Shown: positions 35,294-45,508 of the stretch, one piece after another | How positions within the stretch are numbered: the first letter of the stretch is position 1 | How the letters are laid out: every line of letters starts with the position of its first letter | Source of the DNA: Burkholderia glumae LMG 2196 = ATCC 33617 | GTDB lineage: Bacteria > Pseudomonadota > Gammaproteobacteria > Burkholderiales > Burkholderiaceae | Length of the DNA stretch: 64,000 bases | Assembly (NCBI RefSeq): GCF_000960995.1 | Contig: NZ_CP009435.1 | Coordinates: 2,294,001-2,358,000, forward strand | Direction of reading: 5' to 3' | Made by a program: the position numbers and the translations under genes | The notes under the pieces: generated by a model | Database searches by the model: none | Seen by the model: only the letters and a program-made list of their open reading frames with translations | Told to the model about the DNA's origin: nothing

Positions 35294-35962
35294 ATGCCGG
35301 CGGTCGTGCATCAGAAATTCGAAGAAGTCGAATCGCGGCTCTCGCAACTCGGCCTCACCCGCGACATCTTGATCGAGATCGTGCAGGCGTGCGTCGCAGG
35401 AGACGCCGGCTGTACTGACAATGACCCGCCGGGCGCGCCAGGCTACTCATCGTGGCGGTATGGCGTGCGTCGAAGCCGCGAATTGCTTCGGCCGCTCGGT
35501 TGGCTCAAGGACAATACCGGCGGCTATGCGACCTGCCTGAACCGCGATAAAAAGGTGCGGCTGGCCATCATGAACGCCGATGACGGAGCTGGAATTCCCG
35601 ACCGCGTCCCGCAGAACCGCTCCAAGAAAGGCCCCAACTCCGAGCGTGCGGCGTTCAACAATAAACAGGTCCATCAATTTGCGCTGCCGGATGCCGACGA
35701 TTGGCCAGTTCCCGAGGGGGAAGTGTCGGCCACCGATCTCAGCGAATACGCGACATGGCATGTTTGTGTTTTCATCAAGGGCGACAACGTTCAGGCCGAG
35801 TTGACGTTGCTTGGCGATTTCGACGGCGGTTACGCTTCCGAGTGTCTTGAGAAGATCATCCTCGTGGCTCCCGGTGAGTGGAACATTCCGATCCGCGATC
35901 AGAATAGCAGTGACGATGATGACGATCTCGACGCATTCCCTATCGAAGTAACCCGTAAGTAA
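35294..35962 (+). CDS. Hypothetical protein paired with XRE/ImmA gene, 222 aa
   Basis: ATG 35294; the 222-residue product begins MPAVVHQKFEEVESRLSQLG. The N-terminal half looks like a winged-helix or helical DNA-type domain (SWRYGVRRSRELLRPLGWLKDNTGGYATCLNRDKKVRLAIMNADDGAG), the C-terminal half is beta-rich (WHVCVFIKGDNVQAELTLLGDFDGGY) and ends in an acidic DDDDDLD tract. The next gene starts two bases after its stop, so they form an operon. I do not recognise the family. Confidence 0.7.
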   Translation: MPAVVHQKFEEVESRLSQLGLTRDILIEIVQACVAGDAGCTDNDPPGAPGYSSWRYGVRRSRELLRPLGWLKDNTGGYATCLNRDKKVRLAIMNADDGAGIPDRVPQNRSKKGPNSERAAFNNKQVHQFALPDADDWPVPEGEVSATDLSEYATWHVCVFIKGDNVQAELTLLGDFDGGYASECLEKIILVAPGEWNIPIRDQNSSDDDDDLDAFPIEVTRK

Positions 35963-35964
35963 GT

Positions 35965-37047
35965 ATGTTTAATCCAAGCCGACTGAGTCTCGCTAGGCGT
36001 CGACGCAAGTTCACGAAAAAAGCTCTTGCTGAGACACTAGGTTGCGATCAGAAGACAATCATTCGGTATGAAAGCGGCGAAGCAGAGCCGCCCGAAGATA
36101 GTTTGAATTCGCTTTCGAAGGTGTTGAATTTTCCGGTTGCCTTCTTCTCCGGAAACGACATCGATGAACCTCAACCGGAAGCTGCTAGCTTCCGGTCGAT
36201 GAGCACGATGTCTGCTCGCGAAAGAGATGCGGCACTCGCCGCGGGCGCTTTTTCATTCATTCTCAGCGACTGGGTGGATGCGCGATTTCATTTGCCTTCA
36301 CATGACCTCATCGACTGTAAGGACAGTGCCGATCCCGAAGCTGCGGCACGGGTTTTGCGCGAGAAGTGGGGGCTTGGAGATCGCCCGATTACGAACATGG
36401 TTCATCTCCTCGAGGCCAAGGGCGTGCGAGTGTTTTCGCTTGCGGAAAACACGAAGACCGTCGATGCCTTTTCGATGTGGAGGAAGGAAACCCCCTACGT
36501 TTTCCTGAACACGTTTAAGACATCGGAACGCAGCAGATTCGATGCTGCTCACGAACTCGGACACCTTGTCCTGCACAAGCACGGTGGCCCACAGGGCGGT
36601 AGGGTTGTCGAAGATGAGGCGAACCAATTTGCCTCGGCGTTTCTGATGCCAGAAGGAGACGTGAAAGCGCGACTTCCTCGAATCAATGCGGTAAACCAGA
36701 TAGTGGAAGCCAAGAAGCGATGGCGAGTATCGGTCGCCGCATTGAACTATCGACTCCATCGATTAGGCGTTACCACCGACTGGCAGTACCGCAATTTCTC
36801 GATCCAGATATCGCAACTTTATCGGCAATCCGAGCCGTATTCGGTCGAACGCGAAACCTCCGTGGTTTGGGACAAGGTACTACAGATGTTGCGCGCCGAG
36901 GGCATGACGAAACACGCGATCGCGAGTGCGCTGTCACTGCCGGTCGTGGAATTCGACAACCTTGTGTTCCGTCTCACCAACTACCATAGTATCGAGGGCG
37001 GCGGGGCTACTCGAGGTAAGAGCAAAGCCAAGCTGAGCGTCGTTTAG
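35965..37047 (+). CDS. XRE-family HTH plus ImmA/IrrE metallopeptidase, 360 aa
   Basis: HTH domain 1-65 (LSLARRRRKFTKKALAETLGCDQKTIIRYESGEAEPP), linker, then an ImmA/IrrE peptidase domain with HELGH at about 195-199 and the third-ligand region EDEANQFASAFLMP. Fused proteins of this kind bind DNA and cleave a repressor or partner after DNA damage or stress, releasing genes of mobile elements. Its probable substrate is the partner encoded two bases upstream. Confidence 0.88.
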   Translation: MFNPSRLSLARRRRKFTKKALAETLGCDQKTIIRYESGEAEPPEDSLNSLSKVLNFPVAFFSGNDIDEPQPEAASFRSMSTMSARERDAALAAGAFSFILSDWVDARFHLPSHDLIDCKDSADPEAAARVLREKWGLGDRPITNMVHLLEAKGVRVFSLAENTKTVDAFSMWRKETPYVFLNTFKTSERSRFDAAHELGHLVLHKHGGPQGGRVVEDEANQFASAFLMPEGDVKARLPRINAVNQIVEAKKRWRVSVAALNYRLHRLGVTTDWQYRNFSIQISQLYRQSEPYSVERETSVVWDKVLQMLRAEGMTKHAIASALSLPVVEFDNLVFRLTNYHSIEGGGATRGKSKAKLSVV

Positions 37048-37251
37048 CCAAGCAACGAGAAGTATGGCCGCTGCGTCGCACCCGAAATGTTGACCGAGTC
37101 GCCGATTCTGATTCGCAAGCAACTCAACCAGTAATCCCTCCGTGCCAGCGCATCGACCGGCCTTGGCGATACCGCCAAGGCCCACTGTGCGCGGCGCACC
37201 ATCGCCGATGGCAATGACATAGCCGGGCCGGCAGGGCAACGCGCGCGTGCT

Positions 37252-40200
37252 TCATGCCTCGTCGTCCACTCCACTCATGCGGTATTTGATGTCGTAGTTG
37301 ATGATGAAGTCGGTTTCGTCGTCGGAGAACCGAAACGCCTTTGCTAAGTCCTGATCGATGGCGTCGATAAAACGCTTGCTTCTTTTGGGGATGATGCATT
37401 CGATCTCAAGGCGATCATGCCGAAAACGCATGGTCCGCGTGTCTGCGGTCGCACGCAGATTCGCCATTAAATCCTTCGAATGCCCGTCGAGTCCGTTGAC
37501 TAGTTGGGCCTGGCCATGCAACACGTCTGGAAACGGCATCGCGTCGATTTCCCTCTTGTTGAGATGGCGACAGTCCGAAAACACCGTCATGAACCAATAG
37601 AACAAGTTCGAATTCAGCAATGCAAGTGCAGCTGACTTTTCTTCCGGGCTAGCGAAGACAAGGGGCTTGAATTCGCTAGGCGGACGAAGACTGCCGGAAC
37701 CGTCAACGACACGGGGTTGAAAGTCCAAGACCTGCAGAAAATAGCCAACCTTACGCGAGAAGTTGATTGAGTGGGGGCCGGCCCGTAATGCTCGGGCGCC
37801 AACTGTCATTGAGCAAGACGAAAGCTTATCGAGGATTGTCAGCTCGTGGGCCGACGTTAGCTTAGGCACTGCATTCCTGACGATTCTTTCTTTGGCCTGC
37901 ACATATGCCAAGCGCTGGAACAGCGTACTGCGCTCCTGACTTGTCCACTTATGGTAGCGCGTCGAATGCCAACCCGGCGCGTTGTGGGATAGCAGAAATA
38001 TTACGAGTCTAATGTGCTCAAGTCCGTCGAACAAACGCGATGGCCGATCATCGTAGCAACTGACATGGACATTCATGCTACGGTATTTTTGCTGTAGCGA
38101 TTTGTAGCCGTCAGTCGAAATTGACGAGACCGGCACGATGTAGCCCTGTCGGCCCGTCGACGCATTCAAGGCGAGGCATCGCTCCAGAACCACGGGATAG
38201 ACATTTCCGCAGTCGGTGCAGGAATACCCTTTTGTGTCGTATTGGTCGATCTCGGAAAGCTGAATGTACGGTGGATTTCCGATCAATACGTCGAACCCTC
38301 CTTCGCGCATGACGCCGTAGAACTCTGCGAACCAGTGGAAAGGCTGATGGGTTTCGCGCCATGTCCTGAAATTCTTCGGCCGGTCAGGGTCGATGCCGTA
38401 ATCCCGGGACAGATACCGGTCAAGTTCGAGGGCCATTTCGCCAAGTTTCTCGCGCAGTCGCGCTTTTTCCCCGGACCTGACCAGCTTCTCACCATGCTTG
38501 GTCTGCTGTTCGCGAAAGCGGTCAAACAAGTCGGCCAGATCGGCGATGCTGGCCTTGATCTCGTTGCGGTGTTCGGCATCGGAGGCAAGGTTTTCCGCCG
38601 CGTCGAACTGTGCCTCGTTGGCATAGCCGACTAGCGTGTTGCCGCAGCGAATGTTGAAGTCGATGTCGGGCAGCGGCTCCAATTGAACCGCTCGGTCGAC
38701 CTGCGAGACGAGCTTTAGAAACAGCCGCAGCTTACAGATTTCCACCGCTTCGGCCATGATGTCAACGCCGAATAGGTTGTGCAGGATGATGCTCTTGTAG
38801 ACGAAGTAACGACGCGAGGGGTGCTTGTCGACTTCCGCCAGCACTTTGACAAAATCCGCGTCGCAGGTTTTGCCCAGCTTCTTCGCATCCTCCACAAATC
38901 CCTCCATCCGATCCAGGCAGCCTTCGTAAAGCGGCTCTAGGATATTGAGGGCCGCGAACAAGAAAGCACCCGACCCGCAGGTCGGGTCTAGGATGGTGAT
39001 GCCGTGACGAAACTTCTCTTTTGCCGTTTCCGGTACGCGACCAACGATTGTCTGCCACACGGCGCGTAGCAGATCGGGACTAGAGCAATTATCGACCACA
39101 TCCTGCATGAACTGGCGGATGTCGAGATTTAGCGTGACCAGAGCGTCAATTGTCCGCACCTCGCCATTGGCGAGCCGCTCCCGAAGTTCGAGTGCGCGCG
39201 TCCTTCGCTCCACATACTCGCGCCATGTTTCGGTGGGCAGCGTTCCGCGCTCGCCAGTAGCGGTCGTGAACACCGCTTCGCCGAGGTTGTAGCTCTTGTC
39301 GAACATACGTGCCTTGGCGTCCTTCATGCCTTTGGATACGAAGTCCGGCAGCGCGGATTCGGGCACAATCTCGCCTGCTGCGTCGATGACGCCAGTTTTC
39401 ACGGCGGGATATATATAGCGATGGGGGGCATCTCGCAACAGATTCCAGACGGATGCTTCGCCGTCGAATGCGACCTTGCATCGCTCCTGCGCTGCTTCAA
39501 GCAGGTGAGGAATCACGGTGTTCTTACTGATGTACTCAGTGATGTCCTCCTTGGTGTAGTACGCCCCCATTTGTTTCTGATTGATGTACTTCTCGAAGAT
39601 GTAGCCCAGCACGTCGGGGTTGATCTCGTTGCCGCTCTTCAGAGGACGATCGTCGAGATGCCAGTCCCAGCCATCGAAGAAGGCGAACAAACGCTCGAAC
39701 GCTTCATCGGGAATGTCGATGCTGGGGTTGGCCTCTTCCAGAGCATGCACCTCGAACAACCCGCCGTTCAGATAGGGGACGTCACCGATCAGACCGGAAA
39801 GATCGGACTTGCGCTCGTTCTTTGGTTGCCCCAGCCCCTCGTGAAACAGCCGGCGCAGAAATTGCCGGTAAAAATTATGAAATTTACCTTTGCCGGCTGC
39901 CTCCCGGACGGCACGCAGCCGATCGACCAAATAGTCGGGATTGCCATCAAGAAATCCTCTTCGTTGGATGAAGTAGACAAACATCAGGCGGTTGAGCATC
40001 AATGAGGCATACCAAGCTTTGTCTGCCGTGCCGGCGAGCCCTTTGATGAAATCAGCGAAAGCTTCGTGCTGTTCCTTGAACCGGTCGTAGAAACTCCTCG
40101 ATATACGATCGCGGTCAAAGGCACGCTTTAGGCCAGAAATTACATCAGTGAGCGTGATCGCTTCTTCCTCTTCCAGCGACCAAACGATGGCCTCCAGCTT

Positions 40201-40590
40201 CTGGCGAAGCGACTCTCCCGTCTGCCCTTTGTGCCAAGTGTGGGTACGGGTAGCCGCGGGTTGGCCCGGCGCGCGTGCGACCCACAGCCAAGTTTGTGTG
40301 GTCTGCGCCGCATCGACGAATACGAGCAGGTGTTCGTGCGCGAGCTTTCCGACCTCCTTCTCGATCTTCAGCAACACAGCACGGGCCGGTATGGTGCCGT
40401 CCGTGCCTGGCGAGCATTGGAAAACGGTTACGCCGCGCTTCTGGGCGACCGCCGTCACGGTGTAGCGCTCGCCATTGACGGCGATTTCCTGAGGTCCGAT
40501 TCGCGCGTGATCCCAGCCGAGTTCGTTGAAAAGCTGTTCGAGCCTGCATTCGGCGAGCAGTTTCTGAAAGCGTGCGGCGTCGATGGTCAT
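37252..40590 (-). CDS. Eco57I-like adenine-specific DNA methyltransferase, 1112 aa
   Basis: Residues 1-300 form an uncharacterised helical and beta N-terminal region (LFNELGWDHARIG, YGRYF-like YFIQRRGFLDGN); then GAYYTKEDITEYI, the SAM-binding motif I DPTCGSGAF near 545 and catalytic motif IV NPPY near 775; the C-terminal 300 residues resemble target-recognition domains (LNSNLFYWFMTVFSDCRHLNKREI). Such large proteins methylate adenine, and some also cut. No PD-(D/E)XK site is obvious. It lies 17 bases after the helicase gene, so the two form a unit. GC is lower than the core. Confidence 0.85.
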   Translation of the reverse strand: MTIDAARFQKLLAECRLEQLFNELGWDHARIGPQEIAVNGERYTVTAVAQKRGVTVFQCSPGTDGTIPARAVLLKIEKEVGKLAHEHLLVFVDAAQTTQTWLWVARAPGQPAATRTHTWHKGQTGESLRQKLEAIVWSLEEEEAITLTDVISGLKRAFDRDRISRSFYDRFKEQHEAFADFIKGLAGTADKAWYASLMLNRLMFVYFIQRRGFLDGNPDYLVDRLRAVREAAGKGKFHNFYRQFLRRLFHEGLGQPKNERKSDLSGLIGDVPYLNGGLFEVHALEEANPSIDIPDEAFERLFAFFDGWDWHLDDRPLKSGNEINPDVLGYIFEKYINQKQMGAYYTKEDITEYISKNTVIPHLLEAAQERCKVAFDGEASVWNLLRDAPHRYIYPAVKTGVIDAAGEIVPESALPDFVSKGMKDAKARMFDKSYNLGEAVFTTATGERGTLPTETWREYVERRTRALELRERLANGEVRTIDALVTLNLDIRQFMQDVVDNCSSPDLLRAVWQTIVGRVPETAKEKFRHGITILDPTCGSGAFLFAALNILEPLYEGCLDRMEGFVEDAKKLGKTCDADFVKVLAEVDKHPSRRYFVYKSIILHNLFGVDIMAEAVEICKLRLFLKLVSQVDRAVQLEPLPDIDFNIRCGNTLVGYANEAQFDAAENLASDAEHRNEIKASIADLADLFDRFREQQTKHGEKLVRSGEKARLREKLGEMALELDRYLSRDYGIDPDRPKNFRTWRETHQPFHWFAEFYGVMREGGFDVLIGNPPYIQLSEIDQYDTKGYSCTDCGNVYPVVLERCLALNASTGRQGYIVPVSSISTDGYKSLQQKYRSMNVHVSCYDDRPSRLFDGLEHIRLVIFLLSHNAPGWHSTRYHKWTSQERSTLFQRLAYVQAKERIVRNAVPKLTSAHELTILDKLSSCSMTVGARALRAGPHSINFSRKVGYFLQVLDFQPRVVDGSGSLRPPSEFKPLVFASPEEKSAALALLNSNLFYWFMTVFSDCRHLNKREIDAMPFPDVLHGQAQLVNGLDGHSKDLMANLRATADTRTMRFRHDRLEIECIIPKRSKRFIDAIDQDLAKAFRFSDDETDFIINYDIKYRMSGVDDEA

Positions 40591-40607
40591 GACGTTGTTA
40601 TCTAAGG

Positions 40608-43600
40608 TTAAACGAGGCCCATGGAGCAGATGAGCTTGGGTTCGCGCTGTCCTTCCTGCTCGTCAATGACGCACAGGCGGCCGTCCTCGCGCAGGCTCAA
40701 TACAAGCTCGGCGAGCTTGTGGTCGTCGATGCCGGCCTTGAGTTGGCGGTTGAGCGTGTCGGTCGCAGTCGGATAAAGCGGATAGCGGTAAATCTCCTCC
40801 AACGCGCGGTCGATCTCGCGCACGTGCGCGTCGGTGATAAAGAGATCACGCCTTTCGCCAAGTGTTTGGCGATAGCGTTTCAATCGCTCGTAAGTTTTGA
40901 AGCGCGCGCCGGAGGGACGACCTAGTGCCCCGCCACTAGATTTCTCCTCTTCGACGATATGCTGCATGCCCCGCGCAGTAAGTTCGTGATGATTCTGGGC
41001 GCGCGGCAGTGCTGGCGTGTCTGCGGCGCATGCGGCGGCCTTGAGGATAGTCAGCTGGGACTGTGTGACGGATTTGCCCGACTCGTCAATCCAGCTCAGA
41101 GCGTCGTTGCCCTGACCGGTGCGCAGGTAGACCAGCACGCCCCGGGGTGCCTCGGGTGTCGGGGCGTGTCCCTTGGTCGCATAAACGACATTAGGCATGG
41201 CCTCGATTTTGGCGGCGAGCGACGGATCGGCGTCACATGCGTTCTTCCATATTTGATAGGCATATGAGGCCAAATCGACCTCAGTGTCGCCATCGTCGTC
41301 GAGGATGCTGCTCTTCTCGTTGTAAAGATCGAGGATGCGCTCATCGGGCTTGTCGTCGTCGAAGAAAGCTTCGTCTGAACCGACGACCTCGGCGTTCTCG
41401 ATCAAGCGCTGGCGCACGCGGGCACGAAGTCGAATCAACCTTTCCACACCATCGGCTGGCACGAAGGAATAGCACAGTATCTCGGCCGCCTTCTGGCCGA
41501 TGCGATCCACACGGCCTGCGCGTTGGATGAGCCGGATGATGGCCCACGGCAGATCGTAATTCACGATGACAGCGCAGTCCTGAAGATTCTGGCCCTCGGA
41601 CAGCACATCGGTCGCGATCAGCACGCGCAACTCGTCAGCGGGACGCACTTGGTCTCGCTTGCCACTCGATTCCGGCGAAAAGCGCCAGGCTAAGGCGGTG
41701 GGATCGACGCTCTGGCCGGTGGCTTCTTCGATCTGCTTGATTCCTCGGGCGACAAGCTGGGCTTTAAGGTAGCGGGCTGTATCCGCAAATTGGGTGAAGA
41801 CCAACAGCTTTTCCTTGCTGTGCTTCTTGCCGATGAACTTAGCCAGTTCTGCCAACTTGGCGTCATGCTCGGGATTCCACTCGCCGCAGAAAGCGAGGAC
41901 TTCAAGTAGCGCTCTGGCGTCGGTCTTGAGGTGCTTGGCTAGGTCCTTGGTAAAGAACGCCGCAGGCAACCATTTGAAACGGGATTTCAGCGGACCAGCG
42001 TAGGCTGCGTAGACCTTCGCGGCATGGGCCTTGTGCGCTGATTCGGACCGTAGGCCTGTAATGTTGTCGGGCGAACCGACATCTTCCCCGCTCCCGCTAT
42101 CGTCGTCTGCGCCCAGGGTCGTTTCCGGGTCCTCGTCGTAGTAACGAGTATCGAGCAGTTCCGCACCCTGGGTGCCCAGAGGAATGTCCAGCCCGTTTTC
42201 CAAAGCATGCAGCACCACATAATTGCGTAGGATGTGTCGCTCGATGGAGAGCAGGAAGGCAGGGCCGGCCGATTCTAGCCGCTTGAACAGATTCGTGCGG
42301 CAGAAGCCCATTAGGTGCGTGCCAGCGCGCGACAGGCCATCGATGATGCGCACTTGCTGTGGAGTCGGCGTGAGCCCGGTCTTTAGATAATTGCCTAGTC
42401 CGTAGCGCGGCAATATGAGTGCATTGATAGTCGCCACGACGCTGGTCGAATAAAACCGGGCGTAGGGATCCGTCGGATCGTTGTCGTCGATGTGGAACTT
42501 CAGGTTCTTCGGTACGCGCTTGGGAAAATAGGACTTCGAGCCGTCGGCGAATTGTAGGTACTTGCCCCGGGCGTCTTCGTGCGCGTAATGCTGCATGATG
42601 AAGCTGCGGGTGCGCCGTACCATGTAGAGGCGCATCAGGTCACGCCAGTCGTCGGCCTCTTCGCTTTTCTCGAATGCGGCGAGGGACCGTACTGGACACT
42701 GGTGACGGCGAATGAATTCGTGCTCGCCACCGAGACGGGCAATGAGCTTCTCGGGACGAATGCCAATGTCAGCGTCCTCCCGCAGAAAGAGCCCAAGCTG
42801 TGCGGACAGATCAAGATAGGTTTTGTTGTAGGGGGTCGCTGAAAGCAGGACGCAGAGGCTGTCGTTCCGCTCCACATAGTCGCGGATGACCTTCCATCGT
42901 TTACCCTCTCGGTTTCGCAGGTTGTGCGACTCGTCAATTAGCAGGACGCGATAGCGGCGCGTGTTCTCCGGCAACTCCTGGATCGCCCTGGAAAGCGAGA
43001 GTACCTTGGCGTGCAGACGATATCGGTGGGCATAGTCTTCCCACATCGGCACAAGGTTTTTCGGGCATAGGATCAGAGTTTCGGTGCCGAAATCGTCTTC
43101 GAAGACCTTGGCCAATGCTGTCGCCATCATCGACTTGCCCAAGCCAACGACGTCGCCGATCAGCACGCCGCCACGCTTGTGAAGATGGTGGGCCGCGATC
43201 TTTACCGCCGCCACCTGAAAGTCGAAGAGGGTATTGCCGAATACCGCAGGGATGTGGAACTCGGACAGGCCGGCGCGCGCTTCCTGCGCCAGGTGATAAG
43301 CCATTTTGAGATAGACGCGGTACGGCGGCACCAACTGCTCGCCGGCCCAACTCTGGTCGATGATGTCGGCGAGTTCCATCGATATGTCGAGGCACCAGCG
43401 GTCGCGCCAGCGGTCCTCGAACCAGTCGGCCAGCTTCGCCGTGGCATCGGAATCCATGACGTCCACATTTAGTTCGCCTTGGTGGGCGAGCCCGGCCAAC
43501 GTCAGATTGCTGCTCCCTAGATAGCCGACAACAGGGTTGATCGGGTCCCGGCGAAAAAGGAGATAAAGCTTGGCGTGCAGAGGATGGCGCAAGTGAACGC

Positions 43601-43991
43601 TGACGGTCAACTTCCCGGCCCGGAGCTGGCTGGAGAGTTGACGCAAGACTGCCTCGTCCTCGTTGGTGGGCACGCCAAATGTCAGTTGACTGCGGAAGTC
43701 TTCGGCGATCTTGCGCTTTTCGCGGATGGCGGTCTGGTTGTCGAGAGCCTCGCCGTCATCTCTGGCGCGAAGGGCACGACGCAGTTCGTCGGAGGGAGTG
43801 ACGTGCATGCCGACGAGGAGCCGACAGCATTGCCCCTCTCCCCCGGCCCATCGATCGACATAGCCCGAAAGGTGTTTCCAACCGCGCAGGTTGAAGTACC
43901 CCACGCAGAAATCCGCACGCTCGGCAACCTGGAGGGTGTCTCGAAGCGCGGGAAGCAGGGCCTTGTCAATGTTGTCGAAGATTTTTGGCAT
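40608..43991 (-). CDS. PLD-domain SNF2-type helicase, 1127 aa
   Basis: N-terminal phospholipase D-like nuclease domain (about 1-200) with one HxK motif, LRHPLHAKLY (His139, Lys141), and a following GSSNLT; SNF2/SF2 helicase core with Walker A VVGLGKS near 285, DESH near 355, SATPYNK, and a C-terminal lobe with RAGRVDRIGQ near 835. The C-terminal 200 residues are a family-specific extension. One HKD motif per chain implies dimer nuclease. Helicase plus methyltransferase operons of this type act as restriction-like defence modules. Confidence 0.85.
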   Translation of the reverse strand: MPKIFDNIDKALLPALRDTLQVAERADFCVGYFNLRGWKHLSGYVDRWAGGEGQCCRLLVGMHVTPSDELRRALRARDDGEALDNQTAIREKRKIAEDFRSQLTFGVPTNEDEAVLRQLSSQLRAGKLTVSVHLRHPLHAKLYLLFRRDPINPVVGYLGSSNLTLAGLAHQGELNVDVMDSDATAKLADWFEDRWRDRWCLDISMELADIIDQSWAGEQLVPPYRVYLKMAYHLAQEARAGLSEFHIPAVFGNTLFDFQVAAVKIAAHHLHKRGGVLIGDVVGLGKSMMATALAKVFEDDFGTETLILCPKNLVPMWEDYAHRYRLHAKVLSLSRAIQELPENTRRYRVLLIDESHNLRNREGKRWKVIRDYVERNDSLCVLLSATPYNKTYLDLSAQLGLFLREDADIGIRPEKLIARLGGEHEFIRRHQCPVRSLAAFEKSEEADDWRDLMRLYMVRRTRSFIMQHYAHEDARGKYLQFADGSKSYFPKRVPKNLKFHIDDNDPTDPYARFYSTSVVATINALILPRYGLGNYLKTGLTPTPQQVRIIDGLSRAGTHLMGFCRTNLFKRLESAGPAFLLSIERHILRNYVVLHALENGLDIPLGTQGAELLDTRYYDEDPETTLGADDDSGSGEDVGSPDNITGLRSESAHKAHAAKVYAAYAGPLKSRFKWLPAAFFTKDLAKHLKTDARALLEVLAFCGEWNPEHDAKLAELAKFIGKKHSKEKLLVFTQFADTARYLKAQLVARGIKQIEEATGQSVDPTALAWRFSPESSGKRDQVRPADELRVLIATDVLSEGQNLQDCAVIVNYDLPWAIIRLIQRAGRVDRIGQKAAEILCYSFVPADGVERLIRLRARVRQRLIENAEVVGSDEAFFDDDKPDERILDLYNEKSSILDDDGDTEVDLASYAYQIWKNACDADPSLAAKIEAMPNVVYATKGHAPTPEAPRGVLVYLRTGQGNDALSWIDESGKSVTQSQLTILKAAACAADTPALPRAQNHHELTARGMQHIVEEEKSSGGALGRPSGARFKTYERLKRYRQTLGERRDLFITDAHVREIDRALEEIYRYPLYPTATDTLNRQLKAGIDDHKLAELVLSLREDGRLCVIDEQEGQREPKLICSMGLV

Positions 43992-44809
43992 GGGCCGTCC
44001 CGCCTAATCTTTTCATCTCATATATCGAAGGCGGTAATTTACCGGAACACCTTGCACAATCCAAAGGAATTCCGGCAGGGATGAGATGCCGTTGTCCGCG
44101 CATGTAACCAGAACGCAAACGGAACGGCGAACGCCGTCGTGCCGTCGCCTGTCCGAATAACCATCAATCGCTTCCGCCGACACGAGGCATTGACCATCGA
44201 TCGAGCCTCTGCTGCCGTTGGCATACGGCCTGAAACGGCCTAATTTGCTTAAAAAATGAGCAAAATGGGACGATCCCCGTCTGTACTCAGAGACGAAAAT
44301 GTCAATTTCAAACATTGCAAAGCTTTCGGTGACGAAATCCGGTCTCTCGGGGCGGCTGGCGAGTCCTGCCAAACCCACCCCTTACCCGGCTCACGCGGAG
44401 CCGCTGTAGGGCGGGAGATGGGGCAGACGGGGACTTTCCGTGCCCGGAAGTCCGAGCGGGAATGATTCGCAGCATTGGATAAGCAAAAATTACCGATTGA
44501 ATTTCTCGACCCTGTTCTTTTTGTTGTTTTTATGCTACATTTGCGCCACTGGGCAGACGTTTTTAGCTAACTGCTGGCCGTTTGTAGGGAAATTCGTCCC
44601 GTTCGAGGCATCAACCTAGTCTTTGCCTGCGTAGTTATGCCTCCGACCTGAGCGGACGCGTCACGGAGTCTTGCAAATCACCCCGCAGCGTTCCTCGCGT
44701 CACTGAGCCGCCCCAAAGGCACCTCGCGTTCCCCGTTTTTTTCAAATCGAGATTCCACCGGACGCCCGTCCGGAGATAACGCTCGCCTTGCTGATAAGGA
44801 AACCTAATT
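43992..44809. other. 818-bp AT-richer intergenic region
   Basis: Upstream of both the helicase operon (minus) and the 44810 gene (plus). No frame with a ribosome site and family sequence is seen; the 121-codon minus frame at 44013-44378 reads like chance sequence. It probably holds promoters for both directions; the segment 44505-44560 is very T-rich. Confidence 0.4.
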
Positions 44810-45142
44810 ATGAACAGAAAAACTAGCGTACCGCTTTTCTCTCTTGGCCGAACGGTGGCAACGACCGGTGCGCTCGCCCTTCTGGATCGAACCGGTACCT
44901 ATGGCACCAACCTGTTGAACCGGCATCAGGGGGGCGATTGGGGCATCGTCTGCCCCGCCGACGCGAAGTTGAACGACAACGCAATTACTGACGGAACTCG
45001 CATTGTCAGCGCCTATGAACTTGGCGTTAGACGTGAGTTGTTGTGGATTGGAGCAGCCCCCTGAAACACCGGACACAGTCACCCACTTACAATAACGGGT
45101 AGGTATAAGACCGTGTTTTTGACTCACACCAGGCAGGAAGTG

Positions 45143-45508
45143 ATGGACGTGTTGACGGGCCCGGAGCGTCGGCGGCGCTGGACGGCAGAGCAAAAGCTGG
45201 CGATGGTTCGCGAGAGTTTCGAGCCGGGGAAATCGGTTTCGATGGTAGCGCGCCAGCACGGCGTGAATCCGAACCAGCTCTTTCACTGGCGCAAGCTGTA
45301 CCAGGATGGAAGCCTGTCGGCGGTCAAGGCTGGCGAGGAAGTGGTTCCGGCCTCGGAGTTGGCCGACGCGCTCAAACAGATTCGCGAGCTGCAGCGCATG
45401 CTCGGCAAGAAGACGATGGAGAACGAGATTCTTCGCGAGGCTGTCGAATACGGCCGGGCAAAAAAATGGATAGCGCACTCGCCATCGTTGCCGGAGGACA
45501 GCCAGTGA
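45143..45508 (+). CDS. IS3-family transposase OrfA, 121 aa
   Basis: ATG 45143 follows AGGAAG. HTH region RRRRWTAEQKLAMVRESFEPGKSVSMVARQHGVNPNQLFHWRKLYQDG and a leucine-zipper segment (LADALKQIRELQRMLGKKTMENEIL). It overlaps OrfB in the -1 frame; the A7 run at 45460-45466 is the probable frameshift site giving the OrfAB transposase. Confidence 0.9.
   Translation: MDVLTGPERRRRWTAEQKLAMVRESFEPGKSVSMVARQHGVNPNQLFHWRKLYQDGSLSAVKAGEEVVPASELADALKQIRELQRMLGKKTMENEILREAVEYGRAKKWIAHSPSLPEDSQ

Noticed and set aside
37252..43991. Assignment as DISARM
   Set aside because: drmA, drmB and drmC are not present, and the helicase carries an N-terminal PLD domain not expected of DrmD.
44013..44378. 121-codon minus frame upstream of the helicase
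   Set aside because: No ribosome site and no recognisable sequence; looks like chance.
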